In this document: positions 1 through 6,224 of the stretch, in pieces | How positions within the stretch are numbered: the first letter of the stretch is position 1 | Layout of the letters: the number at the start of each line of letters is the position of its first letter | Source of the DNA: Methylophilus sp. | GTDB lineage: Bacteria; Pseudomonadota; Gammaproteobacteria; Burkholderiales; Methylophilaceae | Assembly: GCA_027489475.1 (NCBI GenBank) | Contig: JAIXZQ010000166.1 | Location: 1-6,369 of the forward strand | Direction of reading: 5' to 3' | Length of the DNA stretch: 6,369 nucleotides | Made by a program: the position numbers and the translations under genes | The notes under the pieces: model-generated | Databases searched by the model: none | What the model saw: only the letters and a program-made list of their open reading frames with translations | What the model was told of the DNA's origin: nothing

Positions 1-557
1 AACAAGGTCGCGCAGGACTCCGAAAGGTGTTGATCAGTGGGTGGAGTACTCAACAATAACCAGTCTGTTGTAATGATGGCCGTCATAGGCTGAGAAATAT
101 CTGGGGTAGAAAGCCTATCAACGGCAGCGGGGGATTCGATGGATGCTTGCACTGGCGCCGACGCCACCGGCGGTGTCTGCACGTCTATTACGGTGTGTGT
201 GTCGACCGGGGGCTGTATATTTATGGATGACTGTACCTCTGTAGTCTCAACAGGGTCAACAGACGAAGTCAGCGCTAACATTGTAGTATCCGTCAACGCA
301 TGTTGTGGCGGTTGATGAGCCATGGCCGTGGCTTCAGCAGCATCGGCCAGCGGGTGCGCGAGGGGCGCACTTGACGCATGCGCTTCAGGCGCCACTGACG
401 CGGTTTGTAACGCGCTGGCAGCGGTTGACTGCGGCGCTTGCGCGGGGGCTTGATGCATGTCGCTATCCACCACGGCAGATGGCGCAGACGGGTGGCGTAA
501 ACGCCACAATGGCCACAGCTCCAGCTCTCGTAACACGTCTTCGCGGCTCAGACTCAC
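1..557 (-). CDS. N-terminal part of a HolD (DNA polymerase III psi)-like protein with a long disordered linker, cut by the window edge
   Basis: Open reading frame of 185 codons without a stop, running off the left edge. It starts at a GTG (557-555) with a GGAG ribosome binding site 8 nt upstream, 13 nt after the rimI stop. Residues 3-23 (R5-E-D-V-L-R-E-L, then W15-P-L-W18-R-L-R-H-P) resemble the start of E. coli psi (R-D-x-x-L-x-x-L-G-I, then W-S-L-R-R-P), the segment by which psi binds the DnaX clamp-loader subunits. Residues ~25-163 are low complexity, rich in Ala, Pro, Ser, Thr, Gln and Val, with no predicted fold. At 165-173 D-W-L-L-L-S-T-P-P looks like the first beta strand of a globular domain that continues outside. 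In E. coli holD lies next to rimI, which supports the call. Family-4 uracil-DNA glycosylases can have a similar N-terminus, but their CxxC iron-sulfur motif is not seen before the W-L-L-L strand. ORF certain, family moderate. Confidence 0.62.
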   Translation of the reverse strand, partial: MSLSREDVLRELELWPLWRLRHPSAPSAVVDSDMHQAPAQAPQSTAASALQTASVAPEAHASSAPLAHPLADAAEATAMAHQPPQHALTDTTMLALTSSVDPVETTEVQSSINIQPPVDTHTVIDVQTPPVASAPVQASIESPAAVDRLSTPDISQPMTAIITTDWLLLSTPPTDQHLSESCATL

Positions 558-571
558 CCAGGCATCTCCAT
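554..571 (-). other. Five-codon mini-ORF bridging rimI and the HolD-like gene
   Basis: The ATG at 571-569 overlaps the rimI stop (TAATG), encodes M-E-M-P-G, and stops at TGA 556-554. That TGA overlaps the GTG start of the next gene (GTGA). The arrangement could relay terminating ribosomes from rimI to the next gene, but the overlaps may be chance; the GGAG site alone explains initiation. Confidence 0.3.
566..569 (-). promoter_or_regulatory. Shine-Dalgarno GGAG for the GTG-started HolD-like gene
   Basis: GGAG with 8 nt to the GTG at 557. The only nearby ATG codons (571 and 565) are in another frame and hit TGA at 556-554, so this site decides the GTG start. It sits directly after the rimI stop codon, so translation may also be coupled to rimI. 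Confidence 0.6.
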
Positions 572-1050
572 TACAGCGCCAATCCCATTAATACGGCATC
601 CTCGCGGCCATGGGCGGCGGGATAATAATTGCGGCGCAGCCCCATCTCACAAAACCCTTGGGATTCGTATAAGCCAATTGCGCTGGTATTGCTAACGCGC
701 ACTTCGAGAAACATATTAGCCGCTTGATGATGGCGCGCAAGGGTAATCATCTGTTGCAACAACGCGCGGCCATGGCCTTGCCCCTGTGCCCCCTGTGCCA
801 CACTGATATTTAAAAGATGCGCTTCATCCAGCACCAGCATCATGACGGCATAGCCGGCAATCTCGCCTGCTAAGGTCAGCACCCAGGCACTGTGTCCGGC
901 CTGCAACGAGTCTTTAAAGTTTCCCAGCGTCCAAGGATGGCTGTACAGCGTAGGCTCAATATGCATCACCACGTCCAAATCGTCCAAGGTCATGGGCCGA
1001 AAACTCACAGCGGATAAGGCGCGCGGCTGTATAGATGCGTGGGTCATCAT
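571..1050 (-). CDS. rimI: RimI, ribosomal protein S18 N-alpha-acetyltransferase
   Basis: A 159-residue GNAT-fold cytoplasmic enzyme that moves an acetyl group from acetyl-CoA to the N-terminal alanine of ribosomal protein S18. RimI hallmarks are seen in order: H38-P-W with F45 near the start, the family core D75-E-A-H-L-L-N-I-S-V, the acetyl-CoA pyrophosphate loop Q89-G-Q-G-H-G94, then L115-E-V-R-x-S-N121 containing the glutamate position used in catalysis, and L127-Y128-x-x-x-G-F, with R139-R-N-Y-Y-P and G148-R-E-D at the C-terminal end. Length is close to the usual 145-160. The start is uncertain: there are two tandem ATGs (1050 and 1047) without a good Shine-Dalgarno, and homology to other RimI proteins only begins around residue 16. 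It lies 71 nt after tsaB and 13 nt before the HolD-like gene, so the three probably form one transcription unit. Confidence 0.96.
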   Translation of the reverse strand: MMTHASIQPRALSAVSFRPMTLDDLDVVMHIEPTLYSHPWTLGNFKDSLQAGHSAWVLTLAGEIAGYAVMMLVLDEAHLLNISVAQGAQGQGHGRALLQQMITLARHHQAANMFLEVRVSNTSAIGLYESQGFCEMGLRRNYYPAAHGREDAVLMGLAL

Positions 1051-1056
1051 GGCAGG

Positions 1057-1110
1057 CTAATGGGCGCTCAACAGTAACGGACTGTGCGCATTGCGGATTG
1101 TGCTCATCAT
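1057..1110 (-). other. 17-codon mini-ORF in the tsaB-rimI gap, in frame with rimI
   Basis: ATG ATG at 1110-1105 opens a frame of 17 codons (M-M-S-T-I-R-N-A-H-S-P-L-L-L-S-A-H) ending at TAG 1059-1057. The stop is followed by 6 nt and the rimI ATG in the same frame. No good ribosome binding site precedes it. It could be a translated leader, a remnant of a longer RimI N-terminus interrupted by the TAG, or chance. Confidence 0.2.
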
Positions 1111-1114
1111 TATA
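1109..1114 (-). promoter_or_regulatory. Perfect -10 hexamer TATAAT upstream of rimI
   Basis: TATAAT lies about 60 nt before the rimI start, 7 nt after the tsaB stop. I find no good -35: the hexamer 17 nt upstream is AGGCAT, and there is no TGn extension. It may be a weak internal promoter for rimI and the HolD-like gene, or an accidental match. Confidence 0.25.
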
Positions 1115-1121
1115 GGGTCCA

Positions 1122-1856
1122 TTACAAGGTCATGCCTTGTGCACGCTCGGCCGCGGTCAGCGCAACCCGGTTACGGACATACAACGGGGCGGCCATCTCA
1201 GCGGCAGTAACTTCACCGCGGGCGACCATGGGGCCCGCCAACGACAGCATAGCGCTGGCCTTTGGATAGCATTGAGCATCGCAGGCTGCGAGCTGGCTGC
1301 CATAGCGTGACTGCAAAAGCGCGGCATACACCCCCCAGCCCGAACCGACGCCCCACCAGCCGTCACCGTCCACCGCTACCACCTCTTGCGGTTTGCACAC
1401 CATGGGTGCGGTTTGCATTTGCCAAGCGGCGAGAGGCAGCGGGCTATGCGGCGATGGGGCTTCAGTTTGCCGCGTATAGACGGCATGATACACCTCGCCC
1501 ATGCGCGCATCGAGACAAACAATGATGCGGCGCACGCCATGGGCCAGCCATGCCGACTCCGCCGTAGCCAATAAAGCATTAATGCCAACCACTGGCCGTT
1601 GTGCACCAAATGCCAGACCTTGCGTCACGCCTACAGCCACCCTAACGCCGGTAAAGGCACCCGGCCCCATGCCATAAACAATCCCATCGAGCTGTGTCAG
1701 CGTACATTCTGCCGCCGACAGCAAGCGTTGGATTTCGGGCAAAATACGTTGCGATGCCGCCGGCCCGGTGACGGCATCAAATGCAGTGATGCCTGCCGCC
1801 GTTTGCAGCGCCAATGAAAGGGTTTCGGTGGAAGATTCGATGGCCAATAAATTCAT
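1122..1856 (-). CDS. tsaB: TsaB, tRNA t6A threonylcarbamoyladenosine synthesis protein
   Basis: A 244-residue cytoplasmic protein of the ASKHA fold, the non-catalytic partner of TsaD in the TsaB-TsaD-TsaE complex that transfers threonylcarbamoyl to A37 of ANN-decoding tRNAs. Seen directly: the N-terminal strand M1-N-L-L-A-I-E-S-S-T-E, the signature G64-P-G-A-F-T-G-V-R-V with G76-V-T-Q-G-L-A, D116-A-R-M-G-E-V-Y, the glycine-rich G169-V-G-S-G-W, and the C-terminal P224-L-Y-V-R-N-x-V. The metal-binding histidine pair of TsaD is absent, as expected. I chose the ATG at 1856 because family members start at this strand and a GAG lies 8 nt upstream; a GTG three codons earlier (1865) would give 247 residues. 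The first gene of the left block, it follows the metal pump on the same strand after 132 nt. Confidence 0.96.
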   Translation of the reverse strand: MNLLAIESSTETLSLALQTAAGITAFDAVTGPAASQRILPEIQRLLSAAECTLTQLDGIVYGMGPGAFTGVRVAVGVTQGLAFGAQRPVVGINALLATAESAWLAHGVRRIIVCLDARMGEVYHAVYTRQTEAPSPHSPLPLAAWQMQTAPMVCKPQEVVAVDGDGWWGVGSGWGVYAALLQSRYGSQLAACDAQCYPKASAMLSLAGPMVARGEVTAAEMAAPLYVRNRVALTAAERAQGMTL

Positions 1857-1875
1857 AGGGGTCACTCAGACCGCT

Positions 1876-1904
1876 ATTGTGCCATAGCCCCCCCGCCCTG
1901 TCAG
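1876..1904 (-). promoter_or_regulatory. Candidate sigma-70 promoter for tsaB
   Basis: CTGACA (1904-1899, 5 of 6 to the -35 consensus), a 17-nt spacer and CACAAT (1881-1876, 4 of 6 to the -10 consensus). Transcription would begin around 1868, leaving only about 12 nt before the tsaB ATG. The spacer is unusually G-rich with a G7 run, and the -35 lies inside the hairpin at 1893-1916. Weak, but the only reasonable match in the 132-nt gap between the pump gene and tsaB. Confidence 0.3.
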
Positions 1905-1916
1905 TGGACAAGGCGG
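1893..1916. other. GC-rich hairpin between the RND pump gene and tsaB
   Basis: CCGCCCTGTC and GACAAGGCGG form a 10-bp stem with one C-A mismatch (1898 with 1911) around a 4-nt loop AGTG. On the minus strand it is followed by G-rich sequence rather than a U-tract, so it is not a standard intrinsic terminator for the efflux operon; on the plus strand no T-run follows either. It could slow polymerase or stabilise the 3' end of the pump mRNA. Elsewhere in the 1857-1988 gap I see only short palindromes (1921-1928, 1952-1959 and 1981-1990, the last covering part of the pump stop codon). Confidence 0.4.
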
Positions 1917-1988
1917 CGGGATGCGCATGCCACCCTGCCACCGCAACTGCGCCTGCAGGGCGTATCGCCGCACGCTCAAGGATGATCA

Positions 1989-4900
1989 TCAGCTTGGAGT
2001 CTGCGCTGGACGGCCAAAAAAGTGCTGATACAAAATCGGCAGCACAAACAAGGTTAAGAAGGTAGCCGTGATCAGCCCGCCTATCACCACGATGGCCAAT
2101 GGACGCTGAATTTCGGCGCCGGGCCCGCTGGCAAACAACAACGGCACCAAGCCAAAAGCGGTGATGCTGGCGGTCATCAACACGGGCCGCAAGCGGCGCT
2201 GTGCACCGTCATAGGCGATGCGCTCAGCGGGCACGCCTTGCTGCGCCAATTGTTGAAAATAACTGACCATGACCACGCCATTGAGCACGGCAATACCAAG
2301 CAGTGCGATAAAGCCCACCGAGGCGGGTACCGACAAATATTCGCCAGACAACCACAAGGCAAACACGCCGCCTATCATGGCAAAAGGAATATTGGCCAGC
2401 ACCAACACGGCACGCGAAAAGGTGCCAAAGGTCAGATATAGCAGCAATGCAATCAGCGTGATAGCGATTGGAATCACAATGGCCAAACGCGCCGCCGCAC
2501 GTTGTTGGTTTTCAAACTGGCCGCCCCATTTTAGCCAATAGCCTTCAGGCAAAGGCACGCGTTGCGTCACGGCTTGCTTGGCCGCCTCAACAAAGCTGAC
2601 GAGGTCACGGCCTTTCACATTGGCTGTCACCACCACCATGCGGTTACCGCGCTCGCGGTCTATCTTCACTGGGCCTTCTTCACGCACCACGTGCGCCACA
2701 CTGGCCAGTGGCACACTGCCGCCTTGCGGTAAAGCCAGACGCAATTGACTGAAATCGGTCGCCGATTCACGCAGCACTTGACTGCCTCGCAGCAGCACCG
2801 GAGTCCGTCGCGTACCTTCTAGCACGATGCCTATTAGGCGACCTTCGAGTTGGCTTTGCAGCAGCGTATTTATATCGGCCACACTCAAGCCTAAGCGCCC
2901 GGCGGCCACGCGGTCGATGCGCACTTGCAAATATTGCACGCCACTGTTTTGCGGCGTGTAGACATCTTGGTTGCCTGGCACAGATTCCAGTACGCGAATG
3001 ATCTCTTGTGCTTTTTGGTCCAGCACTTTTAAGTCTGGGCCAAACAGTTTCAGCGCCAAGTCGCCGCGCACGCCTAAAATCATCTCATTGACCCGCATTT
3101 CAATCGGCTGCGTAAAGTTGTAATCCAGACCGGGCACACTGTGCATAACTTGTCGCAAGCGATTGATTAATGCTGCTTTATCCGGCACTTGCCAGCTTTC
3201 ACGCGGCTTGAGCAGCAAAAAGTTATCACTTTGGTTGACGCCCATCGGGTCTAACCCCAGCTCGTCTGAACCCACCCGCGAATAAACGCCAGCAATCTCT
3301 GGCACCTGTGCCAGCAGTGTTTTTTGCAGATGTGTATCCGTGTCTATGCTCTGCGACAAGGCAATCGAAGGCAGTTTTTCGGTGCCTATGATCAGGTCGC
3401 CTTCATCCATGGTCGGCATAAAGGTTTTGCCTATCAGCGGATAAACCAGCACTGTGAGCAACAGTAAAACTGCGGCCACCGACACCACCCAGCGCGGGTG
3501 TTGCATTGCGCGCTGCAAACTATGGGCATACCAGCGATTCAGATGTCGCATTAACCAAGGCGTTTGTTCTGCCTGTTGTTTAATCAGCACAGACGACAAC
3601 ACCGGAATAACGGTTAACGACAGCAACAACGATGCACCTAGGGCAAACATAATACTGAGTGCAACCGGCGCAAATAACTTGCCTTCCAAGCCTTGCAGTG
3701 TCAGCAAGGGCAAAAACACTGTGATGATAATCAAGATGCCCGCTCCCACGGGCAGGCTGACTTCACGCATGGCGGCTAAAATCACCGACCGTTTGTGCGC
3801 GGCCTGTGCTGCGGCCGACAAAGCGGGACTATGTGCAGCATCATGGGCTAAATGTTCCACAATGTTTTCTACCACCACCACCGCCGAATCGACCAGCATG
3901 CCGATGGCAATGGCCAACCCGCCGAGGGACATTAAATTGGCGGACATCTCACTGGTTTGCATCAGCCAAAAGGTCGCGAGCATGGCCAGCGGCAAGGCGC
4001 AAGCCACAGTGAGCGCTGCACGTAGATTGCCGAGAAACAACACCAACAAAACCAACACCAGAATCACCGCCTCAAACAAGGCTTTATTGACCGTATGCAC
4101 GGCGCGCTCGACCAGATGGCCGCGGTCATAAAACACTTGAATATGCACACTGCTAGGCAATGCTGGTGCCATTTCATCGAGCTTGGCCCGCACGCCCGCC
4201 ACCACTTGTCTGGCATTGGCCCCGCGCAAGCCCAGTACCAAGCCTTCTACCGCTTCGCCTTGCCCATTACGACTGACAGCGCCGTAGCGGGTCAGCGCAC
4301 CGATACGCACTTCGGCCACATCCGCAATCCGCACCGGGCTGCCGGGTGGGCTTTTTAACAGTGTATTGGCCACATCCTCTAGGTTTTTAAATGCGCCTTC
4401 TGCGCGCACCAACAGGGCTTCTTCACCATCTTGCAGTCGCCCAGCCCCATCATTACGGTTGTTGTCTTGCAGCGCTTGTTGCAGGTCGGCCAAACTCAGG
4501 CCACGCGCAAGCAATTTGGCGTTGTCTGGCACAATTTCAAAACTACGTACCAGCCCGCCCAGCGCGTTGACATCCGCCACCCCCGGCACAGTGCGTAAGC
4601 GCGGCCGGATCACCCAGTCGAGCAATGCACGTTTTTCTTGCAGGCTGAGTTGGTCAGACTCAATGGTGAACATAAACATCTCACCCAGCGGCGTGGTCAT
4701 CGGCGCAATGCCCCCAGACACGCCTTCAGGTAGCGACGGCAATGCATTATTCAGCCGCTCAGTGACTTGCTGACGTGCCCAGTAAATATCGGTGCCATCC
4801 TCAAAATCGATGGTGATGTCCGTCAGCGCATACTTGGCCACCGCCCTTAAGCTGCTTTGTTTGGGGATGCCCAACATCTCGACCTCAATCGGCGCAGTGA

Positions 4901-5093
4901 TTCTGGCCTCGACCTCTTCCGGCGTCATGCCGGGCGCTTTCATAATGACTTTGACCTGAGTGGATGACACATCGGGAAACGCGTCGATGGCAATGGTGTC
5001 GTAGGCGTGCCAGCCAGCAAACAACAGCGCCAGTGCACCCACCCCGGTGAGTAAGCGCTGCCTAAGCGCGGTTTCTATCAGCCAATTTAGCAT
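1989..5093 (-). CDS. CzcA/CusA-family heavy-metal efflux RND transporter (inner-membrane pump)
   Basis: A 1034-residue proton-driven antiporter of the HME-RND family, working as a trimer that passes metal cations from periplasm or cytoplasm to the outer-membrane channel. It shows 12 predicted membrane segments: TM1 ~12-32, TM2-TM6 ~338-498, TM7 ~535-555, TM8-TM12 ~868-1022, with two large periplasmic loops between. Family motifs include A38-F-P-D-V, the porter segment P165-R-L-R-T-V-P-G-V, F558-M-P-x-M-D-E-G-D-L, D615-P-M with S622-D-N-F-x-x-L-K-P, and Q662-P-I-E-M-R-V-N-E670-M-I-L-G-V-R. TM4 carries A394-I-A-I-G-M-L-V-D402-S-A-V-V-V-V-E409-N; D402 and E409 are the expected proton-relay acids, while the extra Asp of the CzcA motif is Ala396. 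The positions of CusA Met573, Met623 and Met672 align with Gly570, Gln621 and Glu670, so copper/silver is unlikely and a divalent cation (Zn, Co, Cd or Ni) is more plausible. ATG start 3 nt after the membrane-fusion gene. Confidence 0.97.
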   Translation of the reverse strand: MLNWLIETALRQRLLTGVGALALLFAGWHAYDTIAIDAFPDVSSTQVKVIMKAPGMTPEEVEARITAPIEVEMLGIPKQSSLRAVAKYALTDITIDFEDGTDIYWARQQVTERLNNALPSLPEGVSGGIAPMTTPLGEMFMFTIESDQLSLQEKRALLDWVIRPRLRTVPGVADVNALGGLVRSFEIVPDNAKLLARGLSLADLQQALQDNNRNDGAGRLQDGEEALLVRAEGAFKNLEDVANTLLKSPPGSPVRIADVAEVRIGALTRYGAVSRNGQGEAVEGLVLGLRGANARQVVAGVRAKLDEMAPALPSSVHIQVFYDRGHLVERAVHTVNKALFEAVILVLVLLVLFLGNLRAALTVACALPLAMLATFWLMQTSEMSANLMSLGGLAIAIGMLVDSAVVVVENIVEHLAHDAAHSPALSAAAQAAHKRSVILAAMREVSLPVGAGILIIITVFLPLLTLQGLEGKLFAPVALSIMFALGASLLLSLTVIPVLSSVLIKQQAEQTPWLMRHLNRWYAHSLQRAMQHPRWVVSVAAVLLLLTVLVYPLIGKTFMPTMDEGDLIIGTEKLPSIALSQSIDTDTHLQKTLLAQVPEIAGVYSRVGSDELGLDPMGVNQSDNFLLLKPRESWQVPDKAALINRLRQVMHSVPGLDYNFTQPIEMRVNEMILGVRGDLALKLFGPDLKVLDQKAQEIIRVLESVPGNQDVYTPQNSGVQYLQVRIDRVAAGRLGLSVADINTLLQSQLEGRLIGIVLEGTRRTPVLLRGSQVLRESATDFSQLRLALPQGGSVPLASVAHVVREEGPVKIDRERGNRMVVVTANVKGRDLVSFVEAAKQAVTQRVPLPEGYWLKWGGQFENQQRAAARLAIVIPIAITLIALLLYLTFGTFSRAVLVLANIPFAMIGGVFALWLSGEYLSVPASVGFIALLGIAVLNGVVMVSYFQQLAQQGVPAERIAYDGAQRRLRPVLMTASITAFGLVPLLFASGPGAEIQRPLAIVVIGGLITATFLTLFVLPILYQHFFGRPAQTPS

Positions 5094-5096
5094 GTG

Positions 5097-6224
5097 TTAT
5101 TCCCCCCCCATGCCCAGCCAATGGCCTTTTAACGCGGCCACGCCTTGCACCGCAATCTGTGTGGTTGCAGGCAAAGGCGCTTGAATCAACAGCTGTTGCC
5201 CCTGCGCTTGCAAGACCTGCACCGGGGTCACACGCACACCGCCTCGCTGCTGCACAAACAACCATGCCTGCTCGCCCTGTCTAGCCACCGCGGTGATTGG
5301 CACCAGATAGCGGCCCGTTTGTGCAGCTGCGGTGGCAGGCGTCTCGCCCACTAAGGCCACATCCACGATTTGCCCAAGCAAAACTTGTTCTGCGCCCTGG
5401 CTCAACACCGCGCGTACCTGCGTCGTCTGGCTATTTTTATTCAGTTGCCGCAACACGGCATCCACCTTTGCCGTGAGCTGCTGATGAGGCAAGCGCACTG
5501 TCATGCCCGGACGCCAGCGCCCCACCTCATTAAGCGGCACTTGGATCAACAACCACAAAGGGCTGGGTTGGCTGATGGTATATAGCGGCATTGCCATCTC
5601 TACCCGCGCGCCTACCTGTTGTTGTTGCTCCATTATCTGTCCGCTGATCGGGGCGATAATGGCCAAACTGTGATGCAGCTGACGTTGCTCTGCCAGTTGT
5701 TGCAGGGCTGCCGCACTCATGCCGGCGAGCCGCAAGGTTTGCTGATACTGGTGTAACAGCGCCTGACTGGTGTCGTAGGCACTTTGTGTCTCTTGCATGC
5801 GGCGCTGTGCAATGATGCCGTCTTTAAACAAGGCTTGATCACGCTTGAGTGCCTCGCTGTGTAGCTGTGCCTGCGTCAGGCTTTGCAAATACTGGCTTTG
5901 CAAAGCCACCAGATTCGGACTGCTGAGTTGCCCAAGCACTTGACCTTGCTTGACCCTATCACCCACGCTGACCATCAACTGGGTAATTAACCCGGCTTGC
6001 GGCGCGGTGACCACGCGGGTTTGAGCGGGGGGCAACTGCACTTCTGCCGGATAACTCACCGACACGCTGTCGGTGGCCGCTTGCAACGGCGCCCATTGCA
6101 ATTGCATCTGTTGCAGTTGTGGCGCAGTCAAGGCCATCTGCTGCGCTGGCGCTGCATGTAGCCGTGATAACGACAACAAAGCCAATGACGCGGCAATCAA
6201 CAGCCTAGAACAACTGATCGTCAT
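5097..6224 (-). CDS. Periplasmic membrane-fusion (adaptor) subunit of the heavy-metal RND efflux pump, CzcB/CusB-like
   Basis: A 375-residue HlyD-type adaptor that links the inner-membrane pump to the outer-membrane channel. Residues 1-27 form a Sec signal peptide (hydrophobic core ~8-20, likely cleavage after A25-P-A27); there is no lipobox cysteine, so it is probably not a lipoprotein. Lipoyl halves lie at ~71-105 (T73-A-P-Q-A-G and V86-S-V-G-D-R-V-K-Q-G-Q) and ~187-220 (A191-P-I-S-G-Q-I, then G205-A-R-V), with a Gln-rich alpha-hairpin at ~105-185, a beta-barrel at ~222-300 and a membrane-proximal domain at ~305-375. Start: the frame stays open upstream to the window edge (GTG at 6350, ATGs at 6308 and 6275), but the ATG at 6224 begins the signal peptide and overlaps the upstream gene's stop as ATGA, typical of coupled operon genes. 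No His-rich stretch or obvious metal-binding domain is seen, so the adaptor does not reveal the substrate. Confidence 0.94.
   Translation of the reverse strand: MTISCSRLLIAASLALLSLSRLHAAPAQQMALTAPQLQQMQLQWAPLQAATDSVSVSYPAEVQLPPAQTRVVTAPQAGLITQLMVSVGDRVKQGQVLGQLSSPNLVALQSQYLQSLTQAQLHSEALKRDQALFKDGIIAQRRMQETQSAYDTSQALLHQYQQTLRLAGMSAAALQQLAEQRQLHHSLAIIAPISGQIMEQQQQVGARVEMAMPLYTISQPSPLWLLIQVPLNEVGRWRPGMTVRLPHQQLTAKVDAVLRQLNKNSQTTQVRAVLSQGAEQVLLGQIVDVALVGETPATAAAQTGRYLVPITAVARQGEQAWLFVQQRGGVRVTPVQVLQAQGQQLLIQAPLPATTQIAVQGVAALKGHWLGMGGE
5102..5109 (-). promoter_or_regulatory. G8 tract serving as ribosome binding region of the RND gene
   Basis: Eight consecutive G on the coding strand, inside the final M-G-G-E codons of the membrane-fusion gene. 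Its end, GGGGA, is a plausible Shine-Dalgarno 7 nt before the pump ATG at 5093. The same homopolymer is a possible slippage site; one added G would replace the fusion protein's last residue and stop with about 13 extra residues running into the pump's start region. Confidence 0.45.
6221..6224 (-). other. ATGA stop-start overlap between the outer-membrane and membrane-fusion genes
   Basis: The TGA of the upstream gene (6223-6221) overlaps the ATG of the membrane-fusion gene (6224-6222). No good Shine-Dalgarno precedes this ATG, so re-initiation by ribosomes ending the upstream gene is the likely mode of translation. The overlap sets the start used for the membrane-fusion gene. Confidence 0.75.

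Noticed and set aside
305..625. Plus-strand ORF of 106 codons
   Set aside because: It is antisense to the GTG-started HolD-like frame and the end of rimI; its composition is that of a shadow frame in GC-rich sequence and it has no family resemblance.
1893..1916. Hairpin as an intrinsic terminator
   Set aside because: No U-tract follows the stem on either strand and the stem has a mismatch, so it is reported only as a hairpin.
1777..1989. Minus-strand 70-codon ORF beginning at the pump stop and running into tsaB
   Set aside because: Its second half overlaps the conserved tsaB N-terminus in another frame and it has no family features; the gap is better read as non-coding.
3454..4131. Plus-strand ORF of 225 codons inside the pump gene
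   Set aside because: Antisense to the highly conserved TM2-TM7 part of the RND gene. The protein is Thr/Ala/Asn-rich with no recognisable motif, as expected for a shadow frame.
5062..5265. Minus-strand 67-codon ORF across the adaptor-pump junction
   Set aside because: A shifted frame of the adaptor C-terminus and pump start; both real frames are clearly supported by family motifs.
5097..6224. Adaptor as a lipoprotein because of Cys5 near the N-terminus
   Set aside because: Cys5 lies before the hydrophobic core, not at a lipobox after it. The sequence after the core (H-A-A-P-A) suits ordinary signal peptidase cleavage.
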